From Solanum dulcamara (lineage: Eukaryota; Streptophyta; Magnoliopsida; Solanales; Solanaceae), in NCBI RefSeq assembly GCF_947179165.1, contig NC_077240.1:53158001-53222000 (forward strand): 64,000 bases of DNA, given 5' to 3'. This document shows positions 1 through 12,136 of the stretch, one piece after another. Every line of letters starts with the position of its first letter. Position 1 is the stretch's first letter. The notes beneath the pieces are model-generated. The model did not search any database and was not told the DNA's origin. It saw only the letters and a list, made by a program, of their open reading frames with translations. The translations under genes and the position numbers were made by a program.

Positions 1-2950
1 TTTATACCCAAAATGCATCAATATGTACGAAAACATACAAGCCAACAAGGCTGTAGTACTATATATAGGGTCGTTCCATAACACACATATACGCAAGCCC
101 ACAAGGCTGCCACAATACAGGGAATGCCCTAAATCACAGGTCATATCAGTACAGCTGTACATACATATATATAACTCAGATCCCACTCATATACAACTTA
201 TATACAACCTATATACAGCTCATACACCACTCATATACAGGCACAACCCATATACGTATCCACAGACCTCTAAGAGTAAGAAAATAGTAACATAAGGCGG
301 GACAGGGCCCCCACCGTACCCATAACCAAATGAATATATACACCAAATTTAGTACCAAAATCAGGCTCCAACACAATGGAGCACTTCTGGACTACTGAGT
401 GGGACTCCTATGCTGGCGGATCCCCAAACGGTGTACCTGTACCTGCGGGCATGACACAGCCCCCCAGAGAAGGGGGTCAGTACGACATATGTACTGAGTA
501 TGTAAAACATAATATGGCACCACTGAACACATATCTGAAACAGCGAAGCAGGGGATAACATATCATATGAAAACTTATACCTGTAACCTGTGAAGTATCA
601 AAATATGCATGTTCAAATTATATCGTATAGCCGGCCCTATCAGGGGTCCGGTGGATACCTCTGTAATATCATCACAGCCCAATGCCATCACCACCTTATT
701 ACCACACATCATTATATATATATATACACGTATCCCGGCCCTCTAGTGAGGGACTCGAGGAATAATGCAGTGAGTTACGCACGAGAACATATCCTGGCCC
801 GGGACTCAGGGAAAGATGGGTCACACAGTATACACGAGTAGATTAATGAGCAACTATATGCAATTTAAATCATTATCGAAGACTCAACCATAGAAGAAAA
901 TTAAGCTATTGTCTGAGAATCAGGATTGTAATGTAATCACCTTACATGCCCTTTAAATGCCATTAGGGGCTATACTAGTTAGTTTTTCGGGGTCCTTAGA
1001 CACGTACTAAGATAATGCTAACTGCTTAAGGACTCCAGAATACATGTTTTTATATAGTCCTTACAACTAGGAGCCCGTATATTCATTAAATCCTTAGTAT
1101 AGGTAAGGCTCAAGGAAAGTAGCTTAACTGTTATAAAAGTTCATTACCCAGAATTGAATAAAAGACACTTAGAAATGGAATTACTTCAGAGATCACATCA
1201 TTGTTTACTTACCTCCACGACATGCCAAAAGAAGAGAAAGAATAGGCTTTACCTACCTCTTATGGGTTTCCCGTAATCGTGTCCACGTCGTTGTCCTCAA
1301 AACCTATTTAACATGGAAGTAAGGTAAGTATTAACAACCTTAGACTTTTCAGCAACTTAGACTACCTACGAGTATTCATCGAGCTCGTCCCCTCGCTCGC
1401 ACCCTCGACTAGTTCCTTAACCAGTTAAGAAGTTAACGAAAATCGGACAGCACCTCCCCTATAACGTGCCCTATACGAATACACAACCATGTCCTTAGAA
1501 CCTGCAGCTAACCAAAAATACAACCAGCAGCCCAAAAATATACATATTACGACAACATTACACAATATAAACCCTCAACAATTCACTCAAAACTAAGATA
1601 CCAAAACTAGAGTTTTTAATCTTTCTTTCGCGAATCCTTTAATTGCAAAGTGGAGGGTCGTGTGGCTGAAACCAGCAGCCACCCATTCCCTTAGAAACAC
1701 ACATTCCATCACCCTAACAACTCATCACACGACCAGCATTCACATACCACAAGCACGAGGCATTATTCGATTATAATTAACTATAGCGATTCCAATTTCG
1801 CTTATTTCGAACGTCGAACTTTTGAAGCCTTTTCCCCAACTTCCAGCAGATACTAAGGTGTATAATACACTCTAATTTAACATCATAAACTTCAAATTAG
1901 AGGGGAAGAACTTACCTTTCCCGAAATTGGTTAAAACTAGCCGAAATTGTGCCTCGGAACTTCTTCAATGTGCTGAAATTGAGCGGGCTGCTTGTGGTAC
2001 TTCCTTGCTGCCCCGAATTGAATTTTTAGTTTATAAAACACTAATATACAACTTAGGGACACGTCAAATAATTAATTCACGGAACCAAACCCGGAAGCTT
2101 ACCCAACAAGGGTCAAATCCGTAACCGTCTCCCTTGCCCCTTTTCACGTTTTCTCTTGTTTTTTCATTCCAAATTTCACTTGCAACGCTGGAGTTTCAGT
2201 TCCATAAACGTCTTAAAACACATATATACGTATCCACGTACTTAATATACACATTATATAATTAATTCACGGAAGAAAGTTGAGAAACTCACCTTTAATC
2301 TTCAAGAACCAAGGCTGCCTCTCTTTTCTCTCTTCTCACGTAATTTTCTATGTGCAGCTGCTTTTTTTGGGATAAGTTAATAGCTGAAACATTACATATT
2401 CATATATATATATAAGGTGACACGTGTCAGCCCCTAAGGGTGACACGTGTCAGGCCATCATTGGGCCACCTCAACCATGCGGCCAATGGGGTGCTGCCAC
2501 GTGGCAGCGGGGTCTACCTCCCCCAAGCAGGTGGGTCACCTACTTGACCCCAAGTAGGTGGGTCACCTGCTTGCTTAGGGCTGCCACGTGTCACTCTCCT
2601 ATTGGCTGCCCCACGAATTTTTTTTTCTTCCTCGTGGGTTCGTAATCTCGTCTTAGTTTAAGAGCCTATGTCATTCATGCTATGGAAGCTTGGTGTGTAC
2701 TCAAATAGCTTTAGGTAAGTAAAACTTCTAAGTTAGAGGCGTACGTAAGCAAATCAAGTCCTACGACTCATCGCTTGGCCTCCAACTTCCTCTGACTTCT
2801 CTTGACCTTATCTCCAATCTTCCCTACTATGGGGTGTCACATTCTCCTTTCTTAGAATTATTTAATAGTGTCGTAACTTAGGCGGATCACATGATAGCTT
2901 CTAAGTAGCTTTAGGAACCTTTCCAGTTCAAGAATGTGGGGGGTGTAACA
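1..2950 (-). repeat. LTR A, 3' LTR of element 1 (left end cut by window)
   Basis: Position 1 aligns with 8194 of LTR B, and the two run in parallel to the shared end GGGGTGTAACA at 2950. It carries about 42 extra bases near 190-235 relative to LTR B. Several short open frames here are chance reading frames in LTR sequence. In transcription direction U3 runs from 2950 down to the TATA motif near 2402, which leaves an unusually long R-U5 of over 2.3 kb. Confidence 0.9.
2402..2600 (-). promoter_or_regulatory. LTR U3 promoter: TATA tract with CACGTG palindromes
   Basis: A TATA-rich tract (2402-2415) lies downstream, on the minus strand, of a cluster of ACGT-core palindromes: TGACACGTGTCA at 2418-2429 and 2441-2452, GCTGCCACGTGGCAGC at 2493-2508 and a half-like CCACGTGTCA near 2583. 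A near-perfect inverted repeat (about 22-nt arms, three mismatches) spans 2525-2571. CACGTG is the G-box bound by plant bZIP and bHLH factors. That these sites drive LTR transcription is inference from position. Confidence 0.55.
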
Positions 2951-2964
2951 TCCTTCCCCCCTTT
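2951..2964 (-). other. Polypurine tract of element 1
   Basis: On the minus strand AAAGGGGGGAAGGA directly abuts the first base of the 3' LTR (TGTTACACCCC). This is the expected plus-strand primer of an LTR retrotransposon. The same tract sits at 19686-19699 beside LTR E. Confidence 0.85.
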
Positions 2965-3082
2965 AGAACATTCGTCTCCGAATGTTGAATAAAACTTCTC
3001 TTAAGACTTTATGCCGATTATAGGGAGGTTTTCTTCTACTATGATAACATACATTTTTATCTAAATAATTAATATACCAGTT

Positions 3083-4630
3083 CTAAGAGTTGGGGTTACC
3101 TGTAGATGTCGAAAATAGGTACGGATATTTGTTTTTCATGTCCTCCTCAGCTTCCCAGGTCATTTCTTCCCGATTCCTATTTCGCCACAACACCTTGACA
3201 GAGGCTACATCCTTAGTCCGCAGTCTTCTAATTTGCTGATCCAGGATGGCGATAGGTTGCTCTTCATAGGCTAACTCTTTTGTGACCTGGATATCGTCTA
3301 CGGGATGTACCCGAGATGGATCACCCACACATTTGCGAAGCATTGACATGTGAAAGACTGGATGTACAGCTTCTAGATCCGCTGGTAAGTTTAGTTCGTA
3401 CGCCACTTTGCCTATTCGGCGAAGAATTAGGTAAGGGCCAATGTATCTCGGACTCAGATTCCCTTTCTTACCGAACCTCATTACCCCTTTCATGGGCGAT
3501 ACTTTTAAGAACACCCAATCACCTACTTGAAATTCCAAGGGTCGACGTCGATTATTTGCATATGATTTTTGTCGACTCTGGGCTGCTAATAATCTTTCCC
3601 GAATAAGCCTTACTTTATCTACCGCCTGTTGGACCATGTCTGGGCCTATTAGTTGTGTTTCACCAACCTCAAACCAACCGATAGGCGACCTGCACTTCCT
3701 GCCGTATAAAGCCTCATACGGCGCCATCTGGATGCTAGAGTGATAACTGTTATTGTAGGCAAACTCAATAAGGGGTACATGATCATCCCAGCTACCTTTG
3801 AAGTCAATTATGCAGGTCCGCAACATATCCTCTAACGTTTGAATCGTACGCTCCACTTGCCCATCAGTTTGAGGATGAAATGCTGTACTAAGGCTTACCT
3901 GTGTCCCCAAGCCTTCCTGGAATGACTTCCAAAAGTGGGCTGTGAACTGAGCTCCTCTGTCTGAAATAATGGATGTGGGAACTCCATGAAGTCGTACTAT
4001 TTCCTTAATGTACAACTTTGCATAGTCCTCGGCTGAGTAAGTGGTCCGGACTGGAAGGAAGTGGGCTGATTTTGTCAGCCTATCCACGATAACCCATATG
4101 GAATCCTGCTTTCGAAGAGTCCAAGGCAAACCTGTAATGAAGTCCATATTAATCGCTTCCCATTTCCAAGTTGGAATTTCCATCTCTTGTAGTAGCCCAC
4201 CCGGTTTCTGATGTTCAACTTTAACTTGTTGGCAGTTTGGGCATTGGGCTACGAACTCTGCTATATCCCTTTTCATACCATCCCACCAATACAGACATCT
4301 GAGGTCGTGATACATCTTGGTTGACCCTGGATGAATAGAATAGCGAGCGTAATGTGCCTCCCCCAATACTTGCTGTCGTAGTCCTACAACCTCCGGTACA
4401 CAGACTTTGCCTTGGTATCGTAATATCCCACCGGCCGTAAGGTCAAATGGAGTCTTTTTCTTTCGGAGAATTTCATCTCTATACTTCGTTAGAACAGGGT
4501 CCTGGTATTGACATCGCTTTACTTCCTCCATGACGGAGGATTCAGCAATTCCTCGAACAGAAACCCCGTCATCACCTGAATCAACTAAGCGGACTCCAAG
4601 ACTGGCAAGCTGGCAGATCTCATGGATCAT
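3083..4630 (-). pseudogene. Integrase and chromodomain part of gag-pol (after an in-frame stop)
   Basis: This 515-codon open segment continues the frame of the upstream gag-pol segment after a TAG at 4637-4639. It has an HHCC zinc-binding region (about 4230-4390, with CPNC), the DDE core (D in NMDFITGLP, D in IISDRGAQF, E in DGQVERTIQTLED; about 3840-4170), then a C-terminal part with AVHPVFHMSMLRK and a chromodomain-like end (VLWRNRNREEMTWEAEEDM, about 3110-3200). In this clade the chromodomain is thought to steer integration to heterochromatin. All three catalytic acidic residues are visible. It would be made only by readthrough or if the stop were a recent mutation. Confidence 0.88.
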
Positions 4631-4636
4631 TTCCTT

Positions 4637-7288
4637 CTATCCCGGTCGTACCTCTGCTAAGCTACCCATTGATTTACGGCTGAGCGCATCCGCCACCATA
4701 TTCGCTTTCCCAGGGTGGTATAAGATGTCGACATCATAATCTTTCAGTAATTCCAACCACCTTCTCTGCCGTAAGTTCAATTCCTTTTGTTTAAAGATAT
4801 ACTGGAGGCTTTTGTGATCTGTATAAATATCCACATGCACACCATATAAATAGTGCCTCCATATTTTCAAGGCATAAATCACCGCTGCTAATTCCAAGTC
4901 ATGAGTTGGATAATTCTTTTCATGTTTTCTGAGCTGCCGGGAGGCATAAGCTATAACTTTACCATGTTGCATCAATACACATCCAAGTCCAATACCGGAA
5001 GCATCCCAATAAATAACAAGGCCATTGGGTCCTTCTGGAAGGGTTAGAACAGGAGCCGTAGTCAATTTTTCTTTTAACAACTGAAAGCTCCGTTCACAAG
5101 CATCAGTCCACTGGAACTTAGCCGCCTTTTGAGTCAGTCTTGTTAAAGGTGCCGAAATGGAAGCAAACCGTTCTACGAACCTTCTGTAATATCCTGCTAA
5201 TCCCAAAAAGCTACGTACCTCCGTAGGAGTTGTAGGTCTTGGCCATGCCTTCACGGCCTCAATCTTCTGCGTATCTACGCGAATACCATCAATCCCAATA
5301 ATATGCCCCAGAAAAGCCACTGAAGTTAACCAAAATTCACATTTAGAAAATTTAGCATACAATTTCTGGTGTTGGAGTATTCTTAGTACTGCCCGCAAAT
5401 GATCTGCATATTCCTTTTCTGATCGTGAATAGATCAAAATATCATAAATAAATACAATCACGAACAAATCTAGAAATGGTTTGAACACTCGGTTCATCAA
5501 GTCCATAAACACCGCTGGAGCATTTGTCAACCCAAAAGACATCACTCTGAACTCATAATGTCCGTATCGGGTTCTGATTGCGGTCTTTGGGATATCTGCT
5601 TCTCTTACCCATACCTGATGGTAGCCTGACTGCAGGTCTATCTTCGAAAAGCATTTAGCACCCTGCAACTGGTCAAACAAATCATCAATCCTGGGGAGGG
5701 GATATCTGTTCTTAATTGTCACCTTGTTCAGCTGCCTATAGTCAATGCACATTCGTAGCGATCCATCTTTATTTTTAACAAATAATACCGGCGCTCCCCA
5801 TGGGGATGTACTGGGCCTAATGAAGCCTTTTTCCAGCAAGTCCTTCAGTTGCTCCTTTAGCTCCTTTAATTCCGTGGGTGCCATTCTATATGGGGGAATA
5901 GAAATAGGCTGAGTATCTGGTGGCATGTCTATCGTGAACTCTATCTCCCATTCGGGAGGAAGACCTGGAAGTTCATCTGGAAACACATCCGGATATTCGT
6001 TAACCACGGGTACCGACTGAAGAGTTGGCACCTCTGCTTCCAGATCATGCACGCGGACTAAATGATAAATACACCCCTTCCTGATCATTTTCCTTGCCTT
6101 AAGGTATGAAATAAACTTACCCTTCGGCGACGCCGTGTTTCCTGTCCACTCAACAATTGATTCACCCGGAAACTGGAACCGAACTACTTTATTTCTATAG
6201 TCTACATTAGCACGACATGAAGCTAACCAATCCATACCCATAATAACATCAAATTCCACCATATCCAATTCTATCAAATCAGCCAAGGTACGATGACTAT
6301 ATACATTAACCGGGCAATTTCTATATACTTGTTTCACCACAAGAGAATCTCCTACTGGTGTAGCCACCTCAAATGCTTCTATTAATTTAGGCTTAATCCC
6401 AATTCTATTAGCAACAAAAGGAGATATATATGATAAAGTAGAGCCGGGATCCATCAACGCATATACGTCCCGAGCAAAGATTGATAATGTACCTATGACT
6501 ACGTTTGGCGACGCTTCCTGATCTTGTCTACTAGCCAAAGCATATATACGATTAGAAGGGCCGCCAGAACTAGAAACTCCACCACGACCTCTACCATGGC
6601 CTGTCGGTATCTGCATACCCCGCCCCATCGGGCGCATAGACACAGAAGAAGAAGAACCCGCAACCGACCCAGTTGCTTGAGCTATACCACCTGGAGTACT
6701 TTTAAATGGACATTCCCTCGCAATATGGCCTTGGCGGCCACAAGAAAAACAGGCACCTATACTTCGGCGACATTCTCCAAAATGAAGTCTATTACAACGG
6801 GGACACTGTGGTACTAGTGGTCTTGACTGTTGAGAACTCTGGTCCATCTGTATACCTGATGCTCTGGAGCTTTGACTAGGCCCCAAATATCTGGTGCTCT
6901 CAACTCTTCCACCTGGAAACTGTGGAGGTACACTCCGAGCTGGCTGGGAGGGATACCTACTAGATTGCTGGAATCGCCCGCTGCGAAATTCTCCTGGATA
7001 ACTAGCTGACCTAGCCCTTTTAGGCTGACTTCTATCAAACCATCTGTCAGGCTGACGCCTCCTATGTCGCTCTTCTATTCCTTGGGCATATGCTTGTACC
7101 CGGGCAATGTCCACGCCTGGCTGAGAAGCCATGGCCATACAGCTATCAACCAAATAAAGGTCTAAGCCCATGATGTACTGATGCACCTTATCTGCCATAT
7201 CTGCCACAACTGTGGGGGCATACCTCGCCAATGAGTCAAACTCGAGGCTATAGTCGCGAATACTCCTGCCGTTCTGCTTTAACTGCAA
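4637..7288 (-). pseudogene. Gag C-terminus, protease, reverse transcriptase and RNase H of element 1
   Basis: Large open segment in the same frame as its neighbours on both sides; its 5' boundary is a TGA just upstream, not a true start. It holds the end of Gag with a CCHC zinc knuckle ([14 protein letters not shown], about 6710-6752), a retropepsin site DPGS (about 6440-6453), the RT ([20 protein letters not shown], then [11 protein letters not shown]) and RNase H ([20 protein letters not shown]). The RT active-site box reads FIYD instead of FIDD because the first Asp codon is TAT at 5444-5446. That Asp binds catalytic metal, so this RT should be dead. The segment ends at TAG 4637-4639. Confidence 0.9.
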
Positions 7289-7360
7289 AAATTTATCAAC
7301 CCTAGCTCATTTCATTTCTGGAGGCAGGAAGTGGGTAAGAAGGGCTTCTGCAAATTCATC

Positions 7361-7921
7361 CTATTCAGCTGGAGGAGCACCCTCTTCCCTCGATAACTCC
7401 CAAGACTCGTGCCAGTTAGCAGCCATATCGCGCAACCGATAGGAGGCTAATTCCACCGACTCAGTCTCCGAGGCCCTAATGATTCGCAGTGTATGCTGCA
7501 TCTGTCTAATGAACTCCTGTGGGTCCTCTGCAGGTCTCGATCCATGAAATTCTAGGGGATTGCAGGCTAGGAAGTCACGAACCCTCAAGCTATCTTGTCT
7601 ATTTGCATCATTTAGGCCATGCCTCCGAGCCTGTCCTACCATCAGTCCAGTCAGCAACTGTACTGCATGTCTCATAGCTCTGTATTCTGCCCCATGCTGT
7701 GGGACTGGAGGCTCCTGTACTGGAGGTTCGGGATCTATAGCTGCTGCTGCCCTAAACTCCTCTGGGGGTGGCGGCGTAGTAGAACTTGCCGACTGAAGTA
7801 CAATCCTCGGCATAGACTGGGTACGGGCCCTGGTAATTCTTGGGGTCTGACTAGTTTCCCCAGCTGCTGACTTGCCCTTCTGGGTAGTGGTTGCTTTCCG
7901 TGGAGGCATCACTACAAACAT
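7361..7921 (-). pseudogene. Gag N-terminal part of element 1
   Basis: The segment starts near an ATG for MPPRKATTTQKGKSA and carries typical gypsy Gag sequence (QLLTGLMVGQARR; DFLACNPLEFHGS; EDPQEFIRQMQ; SYRLRDMAANWHESW). It ends at TAG 7361-7363, where related Gags have Trp (..PAxWDEF..). A second stop, TGA, occurs a few codons later near 7305-7310 in the same frame, and the frame then runs on into the zinc-knuckle part. The whole gag-pol therefore lies in one frame from 7921 to 3083 (1613 codons) broken only by stops. Confidence 0.85.
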
Positions 7922-8095
7922 AAAGGTAGGTTAGTGAAGGATCATCCTAAAACATAACTCTATCGCACGATCTATGATAAGAAAGAAAGTAACATCCTAA
8001 ATGTCCTATAGCCTCCTGTTTATAGATGTGGTGCACAACACACCGATAAACAAGCCTCTACTAGACACAGTCTGTGGACACTCCAAGGAAGAACT
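7922..8095 (-). other. 5' leader of element 1
   Basis: Untranslated leader between PBS and gag. The stretch from 7985 to 8095 recurs in front of LTR F (about 24150-24259) and LTR G (45675-45762), showing that the three elements share the priming region. Confidence 0.7.
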
Positions 8096-8107
8096 GCTCT
8101 GATACCA
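8096..8107 (-). other. Primer-binding site, initiator-Met tRNA
   Basis: On the minus strand TGGTATCAGAGC lies 4 bases after the end of the 5' LTR. This is the perfect complement of the plant initiator methionine tRNA 3' end, the usual primer for Ty3/gypsy elements. Confidence 0.92.
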
Positions 8108-8111
8108 CTTC

Positions 8112-11098
8112 TATCACGACCCAACCCCGTGACGGGTGCTCGAACCAGACACACACACGTACCCCTGCTACCTATACATAACCTGTTTCCTGTTTATACC
8201 CACAATGCATCAATATGTACGAAAACATACAAGCCGACAAGGCTGTAGTACTATATATAGGGTCGTTCCATAACACACATATACGCAAGCCCACAAGGCT
8301 GCCACAATACAGGGAACGCCCTAAATCACAGGTCATATCAGTACAGCTGTACATACATATATATAACTCAGATCCCACTCATATACAGGCACAACCCACA
8401 TACGTATCCACAGACCTCTAAGAGTAAGAAAACTACTACATAAGGCGGGACAGGGCCCCCACCGTACCCATAACCAAACGAATATATACACCACGTTTAG
8501 TACCAAAATCAGGCTCCAGCACAATGGAGCACTTCTGGACTGCTGAGTGGGACTCCTATGCTGGCGGATCCCCAAACAGTGTACCTGTACCTGCGGGCAT
8601 GAACGCAGCCCCCCAGAGAAGGGGGTCAGTACGACATATGTACTGAGTATGTAAAACATAATATGGCACCACTGAACACATATCTGAAACAGCGAAGCAG
8701 GGGATAACATATCATATGAAAACTTATACCTGTAACCTGTGAAGTATCAAAATATGCATGTTCAAATTATATCGTATAGCCGGCCCTATCAAGGGTCCGG
8801 TGGATACCTCTGTAATATCATCACAGCCCAATGCCATCACCACCTTATTACCACACATCATCATATATATATACACGTATCCCGACCCTCTAGTGAGGGA
8901 CTCGAGGAATAATACAGTGAGTTATGCATGAGAATATATCCTGGCCCGGGACTCAGGGAAAGATGGGTCACAGTATACACGAGTAGATTAATGAGCAACT
9001 ATATGCAATTTAAATCATTATCGAAGACTCAACCATAGAAGAAAATTAAGCTATTGTCTGAGAATCAGGATTGTAATGTAATCACCTTACATGCCCTTTA
9101 AATGCCATTAGGGGCTATAATAGTTAGTGTTTCGGGGTCCTTAGACACGTACTAAGATAATGCTAACTGCTTAAGGACTCCAGAATACATGTTTTTATAT
9201 AGTCCTTACAACTAGGAGCCCGTATATTCATTAAATCCTTAGTATAGGTAAGGCTCAAGGAAAGTAGCTTAACTGTTATAAAAGTTCATTACCCAGAATT
9301 GAATAAAAGACACTTAGAAATGGAATTACTTCAGAGATCACATCATTGTTTACTTACCTCTACGACATGCCAAAAGAAGAGAAAGAATAGGCTTTACCTA
9401 CCTCTTATGGGTTTCCCGTAATCGTGTCCACGTCGTTGTCCTCGAAACCTATTTAACATGGAAGTAAGGTAAGTATTAACAACCTTAGACTTTTCAACAA
9501 CTTAGACTACCTACGAGTATTCATCGAGCTCGTCCCCTCGCTCGCACCCTCGACTAGTTCCTTAACCAGTTAAGAAGTTAACGAAAATCGGACAACACCT
9601 CCCCTATAACGTGCCCTATCCGAATACACAACCATGTCCTTAGAAACTGCATCTAACCAACAATACAACCAGAAGCCCAAAAATATACATATTACGACAA
9701 CATTACACAATATAAACCCTCAACAATTCACTCAAAACTAAGATACCAAAACTAGAGTTTTTAATCTTTCTTTCGCGAATCCTTTAATTGCAAAGTGGAG
9801 GGTCGTGTGGCTGAAACCAGCATCCACCCATTCCCTTAGAAACACACATTCCAGCACCCTAACAACTCATCACACAACCAGCATTCACATACCACAAGCA
9901 CGAGGCATTATTCGATTACAATTAACTATAGCAATTCCAATTTCGCTTATTTCGAACGTCGAACTTTTGAAGCCTTTTCCCCAAATTCCAGCAGATAATA
10001 AGGTGTATAATACACTCTAATTTAACATCATAAACTTCAAATTATAGGGGAAGAACTTACCTTTCCCGAAATTGGTTAAAACTAGCCGAAATTATGCCTC
10101 GGAACTTCTTCAATGTGCTGAAATTGAGCGGGCTTCTTGTGGTACTTCCTTGCTGCCCCGAATTGAATTTTTAGGTTATAAAACACTAATATACAACTTA
10201 GGGACACTTCAAATAATTAATTCATGGAAAAAAACCCGGAAGCTTACCCAACAAGGGTCAAATCCGTAACCTTCTCCCTTGCCCCTTTTCATGTTTTCTC
10301 TTGTTTTTTCCTTCCAAATTTCAGTTGCAACGCTGGAGTTTCAGTTCCATCAACGTCTTAAAACACATATATACGTATCCACATACTTAATATACACCGT
10401 ATATAATTAATTCACGGAAGAAAGTTGAGAAACTCACCTTTAATCTTCAAGAACCAAGGTTGCCTCTCTTTTCTCTCTTCTCACGTAATTTTCTAAGTGC
10501 AGCTGCTGTTTTTGGGATAAGTTAATAGCTGAAACATTACATATTCATATATATATATATAAGGTGACACGTGTCAGCCCCTAAGGGTGACACGTGTCAG
10601 GCCATCATTGGGCCACCTCAACCATGCGGCCAATGGGGTGCTGCCACGTGGCAGCGGGGTCCACCTCCCCCAAGCAGGTGGGTCACCTACTTGACCCCAA
10701 GTAGGTGGGTCACCTGCTTGCTTAGGGCTGCCACGTGTCACCCTCCTATTGGCTGCCCCACGAATTTTTTTTTTCTTCCTCGTGGGTTCGTAATCTCGTC
10801 TTAGTTTAAGAGCCTATGTCATTCATGCTATGGAAGCTTGGTGTGTACTCAAATAGCTTTAGGTAAGTAAAACTTCTATGTTAGAGGCGTACGTAGGCAA
10901 ATCAAGTCCTACGACTCATCGCTTGGCCTCCAACTTCCTCTGACTTCTCTTGACCTTATCTCCAATCTTCCCTACTATGGGGTGTCACATTCTCCCTTCT
11001 TAGAATTATTTAATAGTGTCGTAACTTAGGCGGATCACATGATAGCTTCTAAGTAGCTTTAGGAACCTTTCGAGTTCAAGAATGTGGGGGGTGTAACA
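8112..11098 (-). repeat. LTR B, 5' LTR of element 1 (2987 bp)
   Basis: It starts TATCACGACCCAACCCC next to the PBS and ends GGGGTGTAACA. On the coding strand the ends read TGTTAC...GTGATA. It is colinear with LTR A. U3 elements are at 10548-10750: TATA tract 10548-10562, TGACACGTGTCA at 10565-10576, and the same G-box cluster and hairpin as in LTR A. No gene is present. Confidence 0.92.
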
Positions 11099-12136
11099 AA
11101 CACTTGTACTCCGACAATGATTGTCCAAAGGTCTCTCGTAGTAGTAGCTTTACCCCAACCTATATCCTTTGTTTCTTGGAGTGAATGAAAGTTACGACAT
11201 TTATTCCTTAAGTTTGTTGTCTTTGTCTCTTAAGGGTTTCATTATTTTCAAGGCGACGTTATGTACACGTATCATTCCTTTATACCTTATGCCCCTTGTC
11301 CTTACTGTGTACCCAACACAGGCTTTCAACTTATTCAACACCTACTAAGTGAACCTTACTAGCGGTCTTACTTTATCCCCGTATTGTTATACTACACCTT
11401 TACATTCATACTCATATTCAATTCATGGCATCTCTCTGGGGTACTTTTGTTAGCATTTCTTCCTCCTGTTAGTTGGTGGAGAACTAATAAACTGTTATCA
11501 TAAATCATTTTCCAACCGTCGTTGGAAGAAACTAGAATCTCTTAAATATCACAGGACCCATATGGTCTCCCCCTAGGTTTATCCTCGAGTCATGAATAAC
11601 TTATCTAATTTTCAACTAAGAATTGGGGGCTTGGTACTTTTCAAGAAAAGTGAAACTCAATTGCTGGACATCTTACCCTTCAACCTGAGTTTTTTTTTCT
11701 TCTTTTTGCTCCTACAACACAAATACGGCTGGAGGTACCGTAGTCTGAACTTTACTGCTCAAATAGGCTTTTGTTTCTCCGAAATAAAATTCTCCAAGTA
11801 AAAATAGTGCCCCTTATCGACGACATGAAGAGTACCTCTTACAACTTTAGTTAAACATAATAGGGGTACTTGGTATCAATTTCCAAGACATCTTAAGAAT
11901 CTATGTTTCATTCTCTTTTCTTGTTCTGGGAAAATTTTGGCAGAGTTTCCTCTATATTTCTTACTATCCCACAACCTGCACGCAGAAGATACAAACAATG
12001 CCTCACAAGGCCAACATATATACATTTATATCATATCACAGCCGCACAAGGCTTTCAATATCATCTCATATCGCAACCACACAGGGCGTTCGATATCAAT
12101 AATAATATAAAAATAATAGACTTACCTCGTATGTCC
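11099..12136 (-). mobile_element. Fragment of an older non-autonomous gypsy internal region
   Basis: The sequence is colinear with 22840-23905, the leader-proximal internal part of the E-F element. Shared landmarks are CCTATATCCTTTG, TTGTTCTGGGAAAATTTTGG and CACGCAGAA. It is cut on the left by element 1 and passes on the right straight into LTR C, lacking the leader and PBS (about 370 bp) present in the E-F copy. No coding sequence is supported. Confidence 0.7.

Larger units (their letters stand above)
1..11098 (-). mobile_element. Tekay/Del-type Ty3-gypsy LTR retrotransposon (element 1)
   Basis: Nearly complete element read on the minus strand: 5' LTR B (8112-11098), PBS (8096-8107), gag-pol (7921-3083), polypurine tract (2951-2964) and 3' LTR A (1-2950, cut by the window edge). 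By alignment with LTR B about 80 bp of LTR A lie outside the window. The order protease, RT, RNase H, integrase, then a C-terminal chromodomain-like segment, together with 3-kb LTRs, fits the Tekay/Del chromoviruses. LTRs A and B differ at about 3 positions in the first 150 compared by eye, so the insertion is fairly young. It is not autonomous now: three nonsense codons and a changed RT active site. The target duplication cannot be checked because the left end is missing. Confidence 0.9.

Noticed and set aside
8333..8710. 125-codon open frame in LTR B
   Set aside because: The corresponding stretch of LTR A is broken into a shorter frame; it is a chance frame in LTR sequence.
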